Part shown: piece by piece, positions 33,826-42,776 of the stretch
Numbering within the stretch: the first letter of the stretch is position 1
Layout of the letters: each line of letters begins with the position of its first letter
NCBI RefSeq assembly: GCF_022809715.1
Contig: NZ_CP094459.1
Coordinates: 3,410,001-3,474,000, forward strand
DNA: 64,000 nucleotides
Source of the DNA: Burkholderia pyrrocinia
Lineage (GTDB): Bacteria; Pseudomonadota; Gammaproteobacteria; Burkholderiales; Burkholderiaceae
Direction: 5' to 3'
Program-made: the position numbers and the translations under genes
The notes under the pieces: generated by a model
What the model was told of the DNA's origin: nothing
What the model saw: the letters and a program-made list of their open reading frames with translations, nothing else
Databases searched by the model: none

Positions 33826-35163
33826 ATGCAAGACATCGAAAGTTTTCTGAAGCAACACCGGATCACCGAAGTCGAGGCGATCATTCCCGACATGGCCGGC
33901 ATCGCGCGCGGCAAGATCACGCCGCGCAACAAGTTCACGTCCGGCGAGTCGATGCGGCTGCCGCAGGCCGTGATGGTGCAGACCGTCACCGGCGAATATC
34001 CGGAAGACGGCTCGCTGACCGGCGTGACCGATCCCGACATGGTGTGCGTGCCCGACGAGTCGACCATCCGCCTGATCCCGTGGGCCGTCGATCCGACCGC
34101 GCAGGTGATCCACGACTGCGTGCACTTCGACGGCTCGCCGGTCGAGATCTCGCCGCGCTACGTGCTGCGCCGCGTGCTCGAGCTGTACAAGGCGAAGGGC
34201 TGGAAGCCCGTGGTCGCACCGGAGCTCGAGTTCTATCTGGTCGACATGAACAAGGACCCCGACCTGCCGCTGCGCCCACCGGTCGGCCGCACGGGCCGCC
34301 CCGAAACGGGCCGCCAGTCGTATTCGATCGAGGCCGTCAACGAGTTCGATCCGCTGTTCGAGGACATCTACGAGTACTGCGAAGCACAGAACCTCGACAT
34401 CGACACGCTGATCCACGAAGTCGGCGCCGCGCAGATGGAGATCAACTTCATGCACGGCGACGCGCTGTCGCTGGCCGACCAGGTGTTCCTGTTCAAGCGC
34501 ACGGTGCGCGAGGCCGCGCTGCGTCACAACATGTACGCGACGTTCATGGCCAAGCCGATGGAAGACGAGCCGGGTTCGGCGATGCACGTGCACCAGAGCA
34601 TCGTCGACGAGGAAACGGGCCAGAACCTGTTCACGTCGCAGGAAACCGGCGGCGCGACGTCGATGTTCTACAACTACCTCGCGGGGCTGCAGAAGTACAC
34701 GCCGGCGCTGATGCCGATCTTCGCGCCATACATCAACTCGTATCGCCGGCTGTCGCGCTTCATGGCCGCGCCGATCAACGTGCAGTGGGGCTACGACAAC
34801 CGCACGGTCGGCTTCCGCATCCCGCACTCGGGCCCGTCGGCGCGCCGCATCGAGAACCGCATCCCGGGCGTCGACTGCAACCCGTATCTCGCGCTCGCCG
34901 CGACGCTCGCGGCCGGCTACCTCGGCATGACGCAGCGCCTGGAGCCGACCGAGCCGCTCGTCAGCGACGGCTACGACCTGCCGTACCAGCTGCCGCGCAA
35001 CCTCGAGGAAGGGCTGACGCTGATGGCCGCGTGCGAGCCGCTCGGCGAGATCCTCGGCCACAAGTTCCTGAAGGCGTATTTCGCGCTGAAGGAAACCGAA
35101 TACGAAGCGTTCTTCCGCGTGATCAGCTCGTGGGAACGCCGCCATCTGCTGCTGCACGTCTAA
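33826..35163 (+). CDS. puuA: Gamma-glutamylputrescine synthetase (glutamine synthetase family)
   Basis: The 445-aa protein is a glutamine synthetase-like ligase that joins glutamate to putrescine using ATP. Conserved pieces are VVAPELEFYL with the metal-binding Glu, GAAQMEINF, GSAMHVHQS with the catalytic His, and NRTVGFRIPHSGPSARRIENRIPG with the ATP-binding Arg cluster. Genomic context (puuD, spuC, potF) supports putrescine rather than ammonia as substrate. The ATG follows GAGAACAGAC. Confidence 0.92.
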   Translation: MQDIESFLKQHRITEVEAIIPDMAGIARGKITPRNKFTSGESMRLPQAVMVQTVTGEYPEDGSLTGVTDPDMVCVPDESTIRLIPWAVDPTAQVIHDCVHFDGSPVEISPRYVLRRVLELYKAKGWKPVVAPELEFYLVDMNKDPDLPLRPPVGRTGRPETGRQSYSIEAVNEFDPLFEDIYEYCEAQNLDIDTLIHEVGAAQMEINFMHGDALSLADQVFLFKRTVREAALRHNMYATFMAKPMEDEPGSAMHVHQSIVDEETGQNLFTSQETGGATSMFYNYLAGLQKYTPALMPIFAPYINSYRRLSRFMAAPINVQWGYDNRTVGFRIPHSGPSARRIENRIPGVDCNPYLALAATLAAGYLGMTQRLEPTEPLVSDGYDLPYQLPRNLEEGLTLMAACEPLGEILGHKFLKAYFALKETEYEAFFRVISSWERRHLLLHV

Positions 35164-35201
35164 GCGCGCGCACAACCGCCATACGGAATCACGGAGGAAA
35201 C

Positions 35202-36635
35202 ATGACTTACCGCAACGAATCTGCCTGGATCCAGCCGGCCGCGCCGGCCGCCGCGCCGCGCGCGACGCAGGCACGCTCGACCGCCGAATACCGCGCGCTC
35301 GACGCCGCGCACCACATCCACCCGTTCTCGGACATGGGCGCGCTGAACCGCGCGGGCAGCCGCGTGATCGTGAAGGCCGACGGCGTCTACCTGTGGGACT
35401 CGGACGGCAACAAGGTCATCGACGGGATGGCCGGCCTCTGGTGCGTGAACGTCGGCTACGGCCGCAAGGAACTCGCCGACGCCGCGTATCGCCAGCTGCA
35501 GGAACTGCCGTTCTACAACACCTTCTTCAAGACGACGCACCCGCCGGTGATCGAACTGTCGGCAATGCTCGCGGAAGTGACGCCCGCCGGCTTCAACCAC
35601 TTCTTCTACTGCAACAGCGGCTCGGAAGGCAACGACACCGTGCTGCGCCTCGTGCACCAGTACTGGCGCGTGCAGGGCAAGCCGCAGAAGAAGTACGTGA
35701 TCTCGCGCAAGAACGGCTACCACGGCTCGACGATCGCGGGCGCCACGCTCGGCGGCATGGGCTACATGCACGAGCAGATGCCGTCGAAGGTCGAGCACAT
35801 CGTGCACATCGACCAGCCGTATTTCTTCGGCGAAGCACAGCCGGGCGAAACGCTCGAGGCGTTCGGCCTCGCGCGTGCGCAGCAGCTCGAAGCGAAGATT
35901 CTCGAACTCGGCGCGGAGAACGTCGCGGCGTTCATCGGCGAGCCGTTCCAGGGCGCGGGCGGCGTGATCTTCCCGCCGTCGACGTACTGGCCGGAAATCC
36001 AGCGGATCTGCCGCAAGTACGACATCCTGCTGGCGGCCGACGAAGTGATCGGCGGCTTCGGCCGCACCGGCGAATGGTTCGCACACCAGCACTTCGGCTT
36101 CGAGCCGGACCTGATCACGATGGCGAAGGGCCTCACGTCGGGTTATGTGCCGATGGGCGCGGTCGGCATTCACGAGCGTGTTGCACGCCCGATCATCGAC
36201 AACGGCGAATTCAACCACGGCCTCACGTACTCGGGCCATCCGGTGGCCGCGGCCGTCGCGGTCGCGAACCTGAAGCTGCTGCGCGACGAAGGGATCGTCG
36301 AGCGCGTGAAGAGCGACACGGGCCCGTACTTCCAGGCGCTGATGCGCGAAACCTTCGCGCGTCACCCGATCGTCGGCGAAGTGCACGGTCACGGCCTCGT
36401 CGCGAGCCTGCAGCTCGCCGAAGCGCCGGCCGAACGCCGCCGCTTCGCGAACGGCGGCGACGTCGGCACGATCTGCCGCGACTTCTGCTTCAACGGCAAC
36501 CTGATCATGCGTGCGACCGGCGACCGGATGCTGCTGTCGCCGCCGCTCGTGATCTCGCGTCAGGAAATCGATGAACTCGTGTCGAAGGCGAAGAAGGCCG
36601 TCGATGCAACCGCCCAGCAACTGGGTATTTCGTAA
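35202..36635 (+). CDS. spuC: Putrescine-pyruvate aminotransferase, class III
   Basis: The 477-aa PLP enzyme is a class III aminotransferase of the SpuC type that converts putrescine to 4-aminobutanal with pyruvate as acceptor. PLP Lys309 lies in TMAKGLTSGY; the phosphate-binding NSGSEGNDT (138-146), YHGST and LLAADEVIGGFGRTG are present. ACGGAGGAAAC gives a strong ribosome site. It offers a transaminase route parallel to the gamma-glutamyl route. Confidence 0.92.
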   Translation: MTYRNESAWIQPAAPAAAPRATQARSTAEYRALDAAHHIHPFSDMGALNRAGSRVIVKADGVYLWDSDGNKVIDGMAGLWCVNVGYGRKELADAAYRQLQELPFYNTFFKTTHPPVIELSAMLAEVTPAGFNHFFYCNSGSEGNDTVLRLVHQYWRVQGKPQKKYVISRKNGYHGSTIAGATLGGMGYMHEQMPSKVEHIVHIDQPYFFGEAQPGETLEAFGLARAQQLEAKILELGAENVAAFIGEPFQGAGGVIFPPSTYWPEIQRICRKYDILLAADEVIGGFGRTGEWFAHQHFGFEPDLITMAKGLTSGYVPMGAVGIHERVARPIIDNGEFNHGLTYSGHPVAAAVAVANLKLLRDEGIVERVKSDTGPYFQALMRETFARHPIVGEVHGHGLVASLQLAEAPAERRRFANGGDVGTICRDFCFNGNLIMRATGDRMLLSPPLVISRQEIDELVSKAKKAVDATAQQLGIS

Positions 36636-36696
36636 CGGCCTTGCCTACAGGCGTGCGGCGGGCGCCGCACGCTGCCATAACCAGGGGAACTCCACC

Positions 36697-37812
36697 ATGC
36701 GTGCCTGCTTTCTTCGCCAAGCCTGTTCCGTTGCCGCCCTCGCCGCCGCGGCAGCGTTCACGTCGGTCGCCAGCCCGTCGGCGCGTGCCGACGAGCTGAA
36801 TGTCTACAACTGGTCCGACTACATCGCACCGGACACGATCCCGAACTTCCAGAAGCAGACGGGCATCCACGTCAAGTACGACAACTACGACAGCGACGAT
36901 ACGCTGCAGGCGAAGCTGCTTGCCGGCAGTTCGGGCTACGACATCGTCGTGCCGACGTCGAACTACATGGCCAAGCAGATCCAGGCCGGCGTGTACCAGA
37001 AGCTCGACAAGTCGAAGATCCCGAACCTCGCGAACCTCGACCCGCTGCTGATGAAGATGATCTCCGACGCCGATCCGGGCAACCAGTACGGCGTCCCCTG
37101 GGCCTACGGCACGGACGGCATCGGCTACAACGTGCAGGCAGTGAAGAAAGCGCTCGGCGACAACGCGCCCGTCGACAGCTGGGCACTGGTGTTCGATCCG
37201 GCCAACATGGCGAAGCTGAAGGGCTGCGGCGTATCGTTCCTCGACCAGGCCGTCGACGTGTTCGCCGCCACGCTGCAGTACATGGGCAAGGATCCGAACA
37301 GCAAGAACCCCGGCGACTACCAGGCTGCATTCGAAGTCCTGAAGAAAGTCCGCCCGTACATCACCCAGTTCAACTCGTCCGGCTACATCAACGACCTCGC
37401 GAACAACGACGTGTGCGTCGCGCTCGGCTGGTCGGGCGACATCGGCATCGCGCACCGCCGCTCGTCGGAAGCGAAGCGCTCGTACGACATCAAGTTCTCG
37501 AACCCGAAGGAAGGCGGTCTGCTGTGGTTCGACGTGATGGTGATCCCGAAGGATGCGCCGCACCCCGAGGCCGCGCTGAAGTGGATCAACTACGTCTCCG
37601 ACGCGAAGGTCAACGCGGCGATCACCAACACGGTGTTCTACCCGACCGCGAACAAGGCCGCGCACCAGTTCGTCACGCCGGCCGTCGCGCAGGACCCGAC
37701 CGTCTATCCGCCTGAAGACGTGCTGAAGAAGATGGTGCTGATGAAGCCGATGCCGGCCGACATCCTGCGCCTCGAGAACCGTCTGTGGGCGCAGCTGAAA
37801 ACCGGCCACTGA
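36697..37812 (+). CDS. potF: Putrescine-binding periplasmic protein
   Basis: The 371-aa protein has a signal peptide (cleavage near SARA-DELNVYNWSDYI) and is a PotD/PotF-type polyamine-binding protein of the ABC transporter family. Typical motifs are LNVYNWSDYIAPDT, KYDNYDSDDTLQAKLLAG, GYDIVVPTSNYM, YGVPWAYGTDGIGYN and ALGWSGDIGIAHRR. It feeds the PotGHI membrane complex encoded immediately downstream; with the Puu enzymes around it, putrescine is the likely ligand. Confidence 0.93.
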   Translation: MRACFLRQACSVAALAAAAAFTSVASPSARADELNVYNWSDYIAPDTIPNFQKQTGIHVKYDNYDSDDTLQAKLLAGSSGYDIVVPTSNYMAKQIQAGVYQKLDKSKIPNLANLDPLLMKMISDADPGNQYGVPWAYGTDGIGYNVQAVKKALGDNAPVDSWALVFDPANMAKLKGCGVSFLDQAVDVFAATLQYMGKDPNSKNPGDYQAAFEVLKKVRPYITQFNSSGYINDLANNDVCVALGWSGDIGIAHRRSSEAKRSYDIKFSNPKEGGLLWFDVMVIPKDAPHPEAALKWINYVSDAKVNAAITNTVFYPTANKAAHQFVTPAVAQDPTVYPPEDVLKKMVLMKPMPADILRLENRLWAQLKTGH

Positions 37813-37988
37813 TCGCCGTGCATCACGGCGGCGCAGGCATCGCTCCACGCCTGCGCGCCTGAGATACGCGGACCTCCGTCCGCCCGCGCGCGCCGCGCGC
37901 ACTGTTCCATCCGGCACGAGCCGTTGTCCGCGAGTCGCGTTGCGCGCCTCGTGCGGGGACGCTCACGCCTGCAATCCGTGAAGAACGA

Positions 37989-39155
37989 ATGGTGACTCCC
38001 ATGCAATCGATACCCTCTTCCGCTGCTGCACGACAGATTCAACCGGCCGCCGCGGCCCGTACGCAAAACGACGCCTTCGTACGCATCGAAAACGTCGTGA
38101 AGAAATTCGGCGACAGCACGGCCGTCGACAACGTGAACCTGACGATCGCGAAGAACGAATTGTTCGCACTGCTCGGCAGCTCGGGCTGCGGCAAGTCGAC
38201 GCTGCTGCGCATGCTCGCCGGGCTGGAAACGGCGACCTCCGGCAAGATCTTCGTCGACGGCGAAGACCTCGCGTCGCTGCCGCCGTACCGCCGCCCGGTG
38301 AACATGATGTTCCAGTCGTACGCGCTGTTCCCGCACATGACGGTCGAATCGAACGTCGCGTTCGGCCTGAAGCAGGAAGGCACGCCGAAGAACGAGATCA
38401 AGGAGCGCGTGGCCGACGCGCTCGCGCTCGTGCAGATGAGCAAGTACGCGAAGCGCAAGCCGCACCAGCTTTCCGGCGGCCAGCAGCAGCGCGTCGCGCT
38501 CGCGCGCTCGCTGGTCAAGCGCCCGAAGCTGCTGCTGCTCGACGAGCCGATGTCCGCGCTCGACAAGAAGATCCGCCAGAAGACCCAGCTCGAACTCGTG
38601 AACATCATCGAGAAGGTCGACGTGACCTGCGTGATGGTCACGCACGACCAGGAAGAGGCGATGACGATGGCGAGCCGCCTCGCGGTGATGAGCGAAGGCA
38701 GGATCGTACAGATCGGCTCGCCCGGCGAAGTGTACGAATTCCCGAACAGCCGCTTCTCGGCCGAATTCATCGGCTCGACGAACCTGTTCGAAGGGCGTGT
38801 CGTCGAGGACGAGCCCGATCACATCTTCGTCGAAAGCGACGACCTGGAAGCACGCATGTACGTGAGCCACGGCGTGACCGGCCCGCTCGGGATGCCGGTC
38901 GGCATCTCGGTGCGCCCGGAGCGCGTGCACGTATCGCGCGACAAACCGGGTTCGAAGCACAACTGGGCGCGCGGCGTCGTCACCGATATCGCATACATGG
39001 GCAGCTACTCGCTGTATCACGTGCGCTTGCCGAGCGGCAAGACGGTCGTGTCGAATCTGTCGAGCTCGCACCTGATGACCGACAGTGCGCCCTCCTGGAA
39101 CGACGACGTGTTCGTGTCGTGGTCGCCGGCCAGCGGCGTCGTGCTGACGCAATGA
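37989..39155 (+). CDS. potG: Polyamine ABC transporter ATPase
   Basis: The 388-aa ATP-binding subunit has Walker A GSSGCGKST, the Q-loop FQSYALFPH, signature LSGGQQQRVALAR, Walker B LLLLDEPMSALD and the H-loop THDQEEAM, followed by a TOBE-type C-terminal domain. It powers putrescine import with PotH and PotI. Two in-frame starts lie 12 nt apart (37989 and 38001); neither has a clearly better ribosome site. A 176-nt gap after potF holds no gene. Confidence 0.94.
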   Translation: MVTPMQSIPSSAAARQIQPAAAARTQNDAFVRIENVVKKFGDSTAVDNVNLTIAKNELFALLGSSGCGKSTLLRMLAGLETATSGKIFVDGEDLASLPPYRRPVNMMFQSYALFPHMTVESNVAFGLKQEGTPKNEIKERVADALALVQMSKYAKRKPHQLSGGQQQRVALARSLVKRPKLLLLDEPMSALDKKIRQKTQLELVNIIEKVDVTCVMVTHDQEEAMTMASRLAVMSEGRIVQIGSPGEVYEFPNSRFSAEFIGSTNLFEGRVVEDEPDHIFVESDDLEARMYVSHGVTGPLGMPVGISVRPERVHVSRDKPGSKHNWARGVVTDIAYMGSYSLYHVRLPSGKTVVSNLSSSHLMTDSAPSWNDDVFVSWSPASGVVLTQ

Positions 39156-39165
39156 GGACGACACG

Positions 39166-40152
39166 ATGAGAACCTCCGCTTCCACTCCGTCCGCGCCGGT
39201 GTCGACCTGCGCCGCGAGCACCAGCGCCGGCCGGTCGCGTCCGGGCCGCTTCGCCGCGCTGTCGCGCTTCCTGCCGTCGGGCCGCAGCGTCGCGATCGGC
39301 GTGCCGTTCCTGTGGCTCGCGGTCTTCTTCGCGCTGCCGTTCGTGCTGGTGCTGAAGATCAGCTTCGCCGATCAGGTGATGGGCATTCCGCCGTACACGT
39401 CGCTCGTCGAGTTCAAGGACGGCGTCGTGCACTTCGCGCTGCAGCTGTCGCACTATGCGTTCCTGCTGAAGGACGACCTGTACATCGCGACCTACCTCAG
39501 CTCGCTGAAGATGGCCGCCGTGTCGACGGTGCTGTGCCTGCTGATCGGTTATCCGATGGCGTACTACATCGCGCGCGCCGAGCCGAACCGGCGCAACGTG
39601 CTGATGATGGCCGTGATGCTGCCGTTCTGGACGTCGTTCCTGATCCGCGTTTACGCATGGATCGGCATCCTGAAGGATGACGGCCTGCTGAACCACACGC
39701 TGATCGCGCTCGGCATCATCCACACGCCGCTGCGGCTGTACCACAGCGATGCTGGCGTCTACATCGGGATGGTCTATTCGTACCTGCCGTTCATGGTGAT
39801 GCCGCTGTACGCGCACCTCGTGAAGATGGACCTCACGCTGCTCGAAGCCGCGTACGACCTGGGTGCCAAACCGTGGGTCGCATTCACGCGGATCACGCTG
39901 CCGCTGTCGAAGAACGGGATCATCGCAGGCAGCCTGCTGGTGTTCATCCCGGCGGTCGGCGAGTACGTGATTCCGGAGCTGCTCGGCGGCGCCGACACGC
40001 TGATGATCGGCCGCGTGATGTGGGATGAATTCTTCAACAACATGGACTGGCCGATGGCGTCCGCGGTGACGGTCGCGATGGTGATGCTGCTGCTGGTGCC
40101 GATGGCGCTGTTCCAGTACTACCAGGTCAAGGAACTGGAGGACGCGAAATGA
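39166..40152 (+). CDS. potH: Polyamine ABC transporter permease PotH
   Basis: The 328-aa inner-membrane protein has about six helices and the cytoplasmic EAA loop (LLEAAYDLGAKPWVAFTRITLPLS) that contacts the ATPase. The first 40 residues are a Ser/Ala/Arg-rich cytoplasmic extension. Its stop overlaps the potI start by 4 nt. Confidence 0.93.
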   Translation: MRTSASTPSAPVSTCAASTSAGRSRPGRFAALSRFLPSGRSVAIGVPFLWLAVFFALPFVLVLKISFADQVMGIPPYTSLVEFKDGVVHFALQLSHYAFLLKDDLYIATYLSSLKMAAVSTVLCLLIGYPMAYYIARAEPNRRNVLMMAVMLPFWTSFLIRVYAWIGILKDDGLLNHTLIALGIIHTPLRLYHSDAGVYIGMVYSYLPFMVMPLYAHLVKMDLTLLEAAYDLGAKPWVAFTRITLPLSKNGIIAGSLLVFIPAVGEYVIPELLGGADTLMIGRVMWDEFFNNMDWPMASAVTVAMVMLLLVPMALFQYYQVKELEDAK

Positions 40153-40988
40153 TCAAGCCGAGCAAACCGCTGTCGACGGGCGTTCTCGCCTTCGGCTTCC
40201 TGTTCCTGTACATCCCGATCATCAGCCTGGTCGTGTACTCGTTCAACGAGTCGAAGCTGGTGACGGTGTGGTCGGGCTTCTCGCTGAAGTGGTACGCATC
40301 GCTGTGGCAGGACGACGAGCTGCTGAGCGCCGCGTGGCTGTCGCTGAAGATCGGCCTCTTGACGGCCACCGCGTCGGTCGTGATCGGCACGTGGGCAGGT
40401 TTCGTGCTCGCGCGCTTCGGCCGCTTCAGGGGCTTCACGCTGTACACGGGGATGATCAACGCGCCGCTGGTGATTCCGGAAGTGATCCAGGGCATCTCGC
40501 TGCTGCTGCTGTTCGTTGCGCTGGAGCAGATGTTCGGCTGGCCGAAGGGCCGCGGGATGGTGACGATCTGGATCGGCCACGTGATGCTGTGCGTGTCGTA
40601 CGTGGCGATCATCGTGCAGTCGCGCGTGAAGGAGATGAACAAGTCGCTGGAAGAGGCCGCGCTCGATCTGGGTGCGACGCCGCTGAAAGTGTTCTTCGTG
40701 GTGACGCTGCCGCTGATCTCGCAGGCGCTGCTGTCGGGCTGGCTGCTGTCGTTCACGCTGTCGATCGACGACCTGGTGCTGTCGGCGTTCCTGTCGGGGC
40801 CGGGTTCGACGACGCTGCCGCTGGTGGTGTTCTCGCGCGTGCGGCTCGGGCTGAACCCGGAAATGAATGCACTGGCGACGCTGTTCATCACGGCCGTGAC
40901 GATCGGCGTGATCGTCGTGAACCGGATGATGATCGCGCGCGAACGGCGCCGCGTGGCCGACATGAAGGCGGCGTTCGCGGTGGCGTGA
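40149..40988 (+). CDS. potI: Polyamine ABC transporter permease PotI
   Basis: The 279-aa protein is the second permease subunit, with six helices and the EAA loop (LEEAALDLGATPLKVFFVVTLPLI). It is translationally coupled to potH by an ATGA overlap and completes the PotFGHI importer. A GC hairpin and then the DUF3138 gene follow. Confidence 0.93.
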   Translation: MIKPSKPLSTGVLAFGFLFLYIPIISLVVYSFNESKLVTVWSGFSLKWYASLWQDDELLSAAWLSLKIGLLTATASVVIGTWAGFVLARFGRFRGFTLYTGMINAPLVIPEVIQGISLLLLFVALEQMFGWPKGRGMVTIWIGHVMLCVSYVAIIVQSRVKEMNKSLEEAALDLGATPLKVFFVVTLPLISQALLSGWLLSFTLSIDDLVLSAFLSGPGSTTLPLVVFSRVRLGLNPEMNALATLFITAVTIGVIVVNRMMIARERRRVADMKAAFAVA

Positions 40989-41021
40989 GCCTCCCCTTTT
41001 CTTTTCATCGATAACAAGACC

Positions 41022-41046
41022 CGCGCGCCGCGCCCTGCGGCGCGCG
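41022..41046 (+). terminator. GC hairpin between potI and the DUF3138 gene
   Basis: CGCGCGCCGC pairs with GCGGCGCGCG around a 5-nt loop. No T-tract follows, so read-through into the DUF3138 gene is likely at some level; it may set different expression of the two parts. Confidence 0.45.
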
Positions 41047-41089
41047 AACCGATCGCACTTTGACTGGCGCACGACAAGGAGAATCCGCA

Positions 41090-42664
41090 ATGAAGAAGAA
41101 ACTGATCTGCCTGCTGGTGGCCGGCGCGTTGCCGGGCATCGCGCTGGCCGACTCGACATCCGCCGAGATCAAGGCGCTGCAGGCGCAGGTCGCGGCGCTG
41201 CAGAAACAGATGAAGGCCATGCAGGCGCAGCTCGCCGCGAAACCGGGCGGCGCCGCTGTCGCGCAAGCCGGTGCGAAGACCGGCGCGGCGCCGGTTGCGG
41301 CGGCCGTCGATCCGGGCTCGCCGGACTACGGCAAGGCGCAGGCCACACTGACCAACGACGAGGTCAGCGACATGAAGCAGCAGATCGCGAACCAGCAGCT
41401 GAAGGTCGACTCGCTGACCGACGCGGCCAGCACGGGCCCGCTCGCCGGCCTGTCGGTGACGGGCTACATCGATCCGACCTACATCTACAACCGCGCGGCC
41501 GGCACGTCGTCGTTCCTGTTCGCGAACCACGAGAACGCGTACAACTACTTCAACAGCACGTTCGGCGATCTCTACCTCGACATCAAGAAGACGTTCGGCG
41601 TCGGCCCGATGGCGCCGTCGGCCGAGATCACGCTGATGCCGAACCGCGGCAACGGCATCACGCTGCTGCAGAATTCGCGCGGCTCGATCACCGACAACCT
41701 GCTGAACACGGCGGTCATCAACGTGCCGATCACCGCCACCACGACGCTGGTCGCCGGCCTGATCCCGAGCTTCGGCGGCTACGAGGTGCAGCAGTCGAAC
41801 CAGATGCTCACGCTCACGCACAACCTGCTGTACGATTTCTCGGATCCGGGCAGCTACGTCGGTGTCGGCGCGAACTACACGAAGGGCAACTGGGCGTGGA
41901 AGTTCTTCCTCGGCAACGAGCAGTACCGCACGTACGGTTCGGTCACGCAGACGGGCACCAACGCGCTCGGCGATCCGATCAGCACCAGCAACAAGGTGCC
42001 GACCTTCACCGCGCGCGCGGACTACACGTGGTCGAGCGCGCTCGATATCGGCGGGTCGTTCAACATCGGGCGGCAGACGCTGGCGAGCGCGATCGACGAT
42101 CAGGGCGTCGTCCACTACGGCCCGGGCGGTGCGGCACCGAGCGCATACGGTTCGTTCTTCTTCGGCGAACTCGACGCGACCTACACGCTTGCCGATATTC
42201 AGTACAACGCCGAAGTCGACTACGGCCGGCAGCAGCATGCGGCGTTCAACGGCGGGCTCGCGCAGTGGTACGGCCTGTCGCTGCTCGCGCACCGCAAGTT
42301 CAACGCGCCGGTGGTCGGCCGCATGGGCGTGACGCTGCGCTACGACCTGCTCGCCAACACGAAGAACGGCGGCGGCGGCGGCGGTATCGCGCTGAACGGT
42401 CAAGGTATGGATACATCCAACGGCTTCGGCATCGATGCGGACTGCCTCGCGATGTCGAAGGCCGGTGGCGGCCTGGGCTTCGAGTGCAAGGGGGCCGTGC
42501 GCCAGGACGTCGCGCTCGACCTGCTGTTCTATCCGACCCAGCAGATCACCGTGAAGGTCGAATACCGGCACGACTGGGCGAACAACAAGGTGTTCCTGCG
42601 CAACGACGGTTCGTACGGCAAGTCCAACGACCTGCTCGCGACGCAGTTCATCTATTCGTTCTGA
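41090..42664 (+). CDS. DUF3138 outer-membrane-like protein in the polyamine cluster
   Basis: The 524-aa product has a signal peptide (MKKKLICLLVAGALPGIALA), a coiled coil (EIKALQAQVAALQKQMKAMQAQL, about 25-50) and then a long series of amphipathic beta strands rich in Tyr/Asn/Gly ending QFIYSF, so it looks like an outer-membrane beta-barrel with an N-terminal trimerising coil. It matches DUF3138, whose function is unknown. AAGGAGA lies before the ATG. Its place between the putrescine importer and two PuuB oxidases suggests a polyamine-linked outer-membrane channel (inference). Confidence 0.85.
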   Translation: MKKKLICLLVAGALPGIALADSTSAEIKALQAQVAALQKQMKAMQAQLAAKPGGAAVAQAGAKTGAAPVAAAVDPGSPDYGKAQATLTNDEVSDMKQQIANQQLKVDSLTDAASTGPLAGLSVTGYIDPTYIYNRAAGTSSFLFANHENAYNYFNSTFGDLYLDIKKTFGVGPMAPSAEITLMPNRGNGITLLQNSRGSITDNLLNTAVINVPITATTTLVAGLIPSFGGYEVQQSNQMLTLTHNLLYDFSDPGSYVGVGANYTKGNWAWKFFLGNEQYRTYGSVTQTGTNALGDPISTSNKVPTFTARADYTWSSALDIGGSFNIGRQTLASAIDDQGVVHYGPGGAAPSAYGSFFFGELDATYTLADIQYNAEVDYGRQQHAAFNGGLAQWYGLSLLAHRKFNAPVVGRMGVTLRYDLLANTKNGGGGGGIALNGQGMDTSNGFGIDADCLAMSKAGGGLGFECKGAVRQDVALDLLFYPTQQITVKVEYRHDWANNKVFLRNDGSYGKSNDLLATQFIYSF

Positions 42665-42674
42665 CGCAGCACAC

Positions 42675-42716
42675 GCGGGACGCCGTGCCGCGCGCACGGC
42701 GTCCCGCGCCGTTTTT
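42675..42716 (+). terminator. Terminator after the DUF3138 gene
   Basis: A 14-bp stem (GCGGGACGCCGTGC / GCACGGCGTCCCGC) with a 5-nt loop is followed by GCCGTTTTT. It would end transcription from the puuD-to-DUF3138 block; the puuB pair would then need its own promoter or read-through. Confidence 0.85.
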
Positions 42717-42776
42717 GCCGGCCGGATCGAGGTGCGTCGCGCACCGTCCGCCGGTCGTAAAGAGGGAGTCGATTTG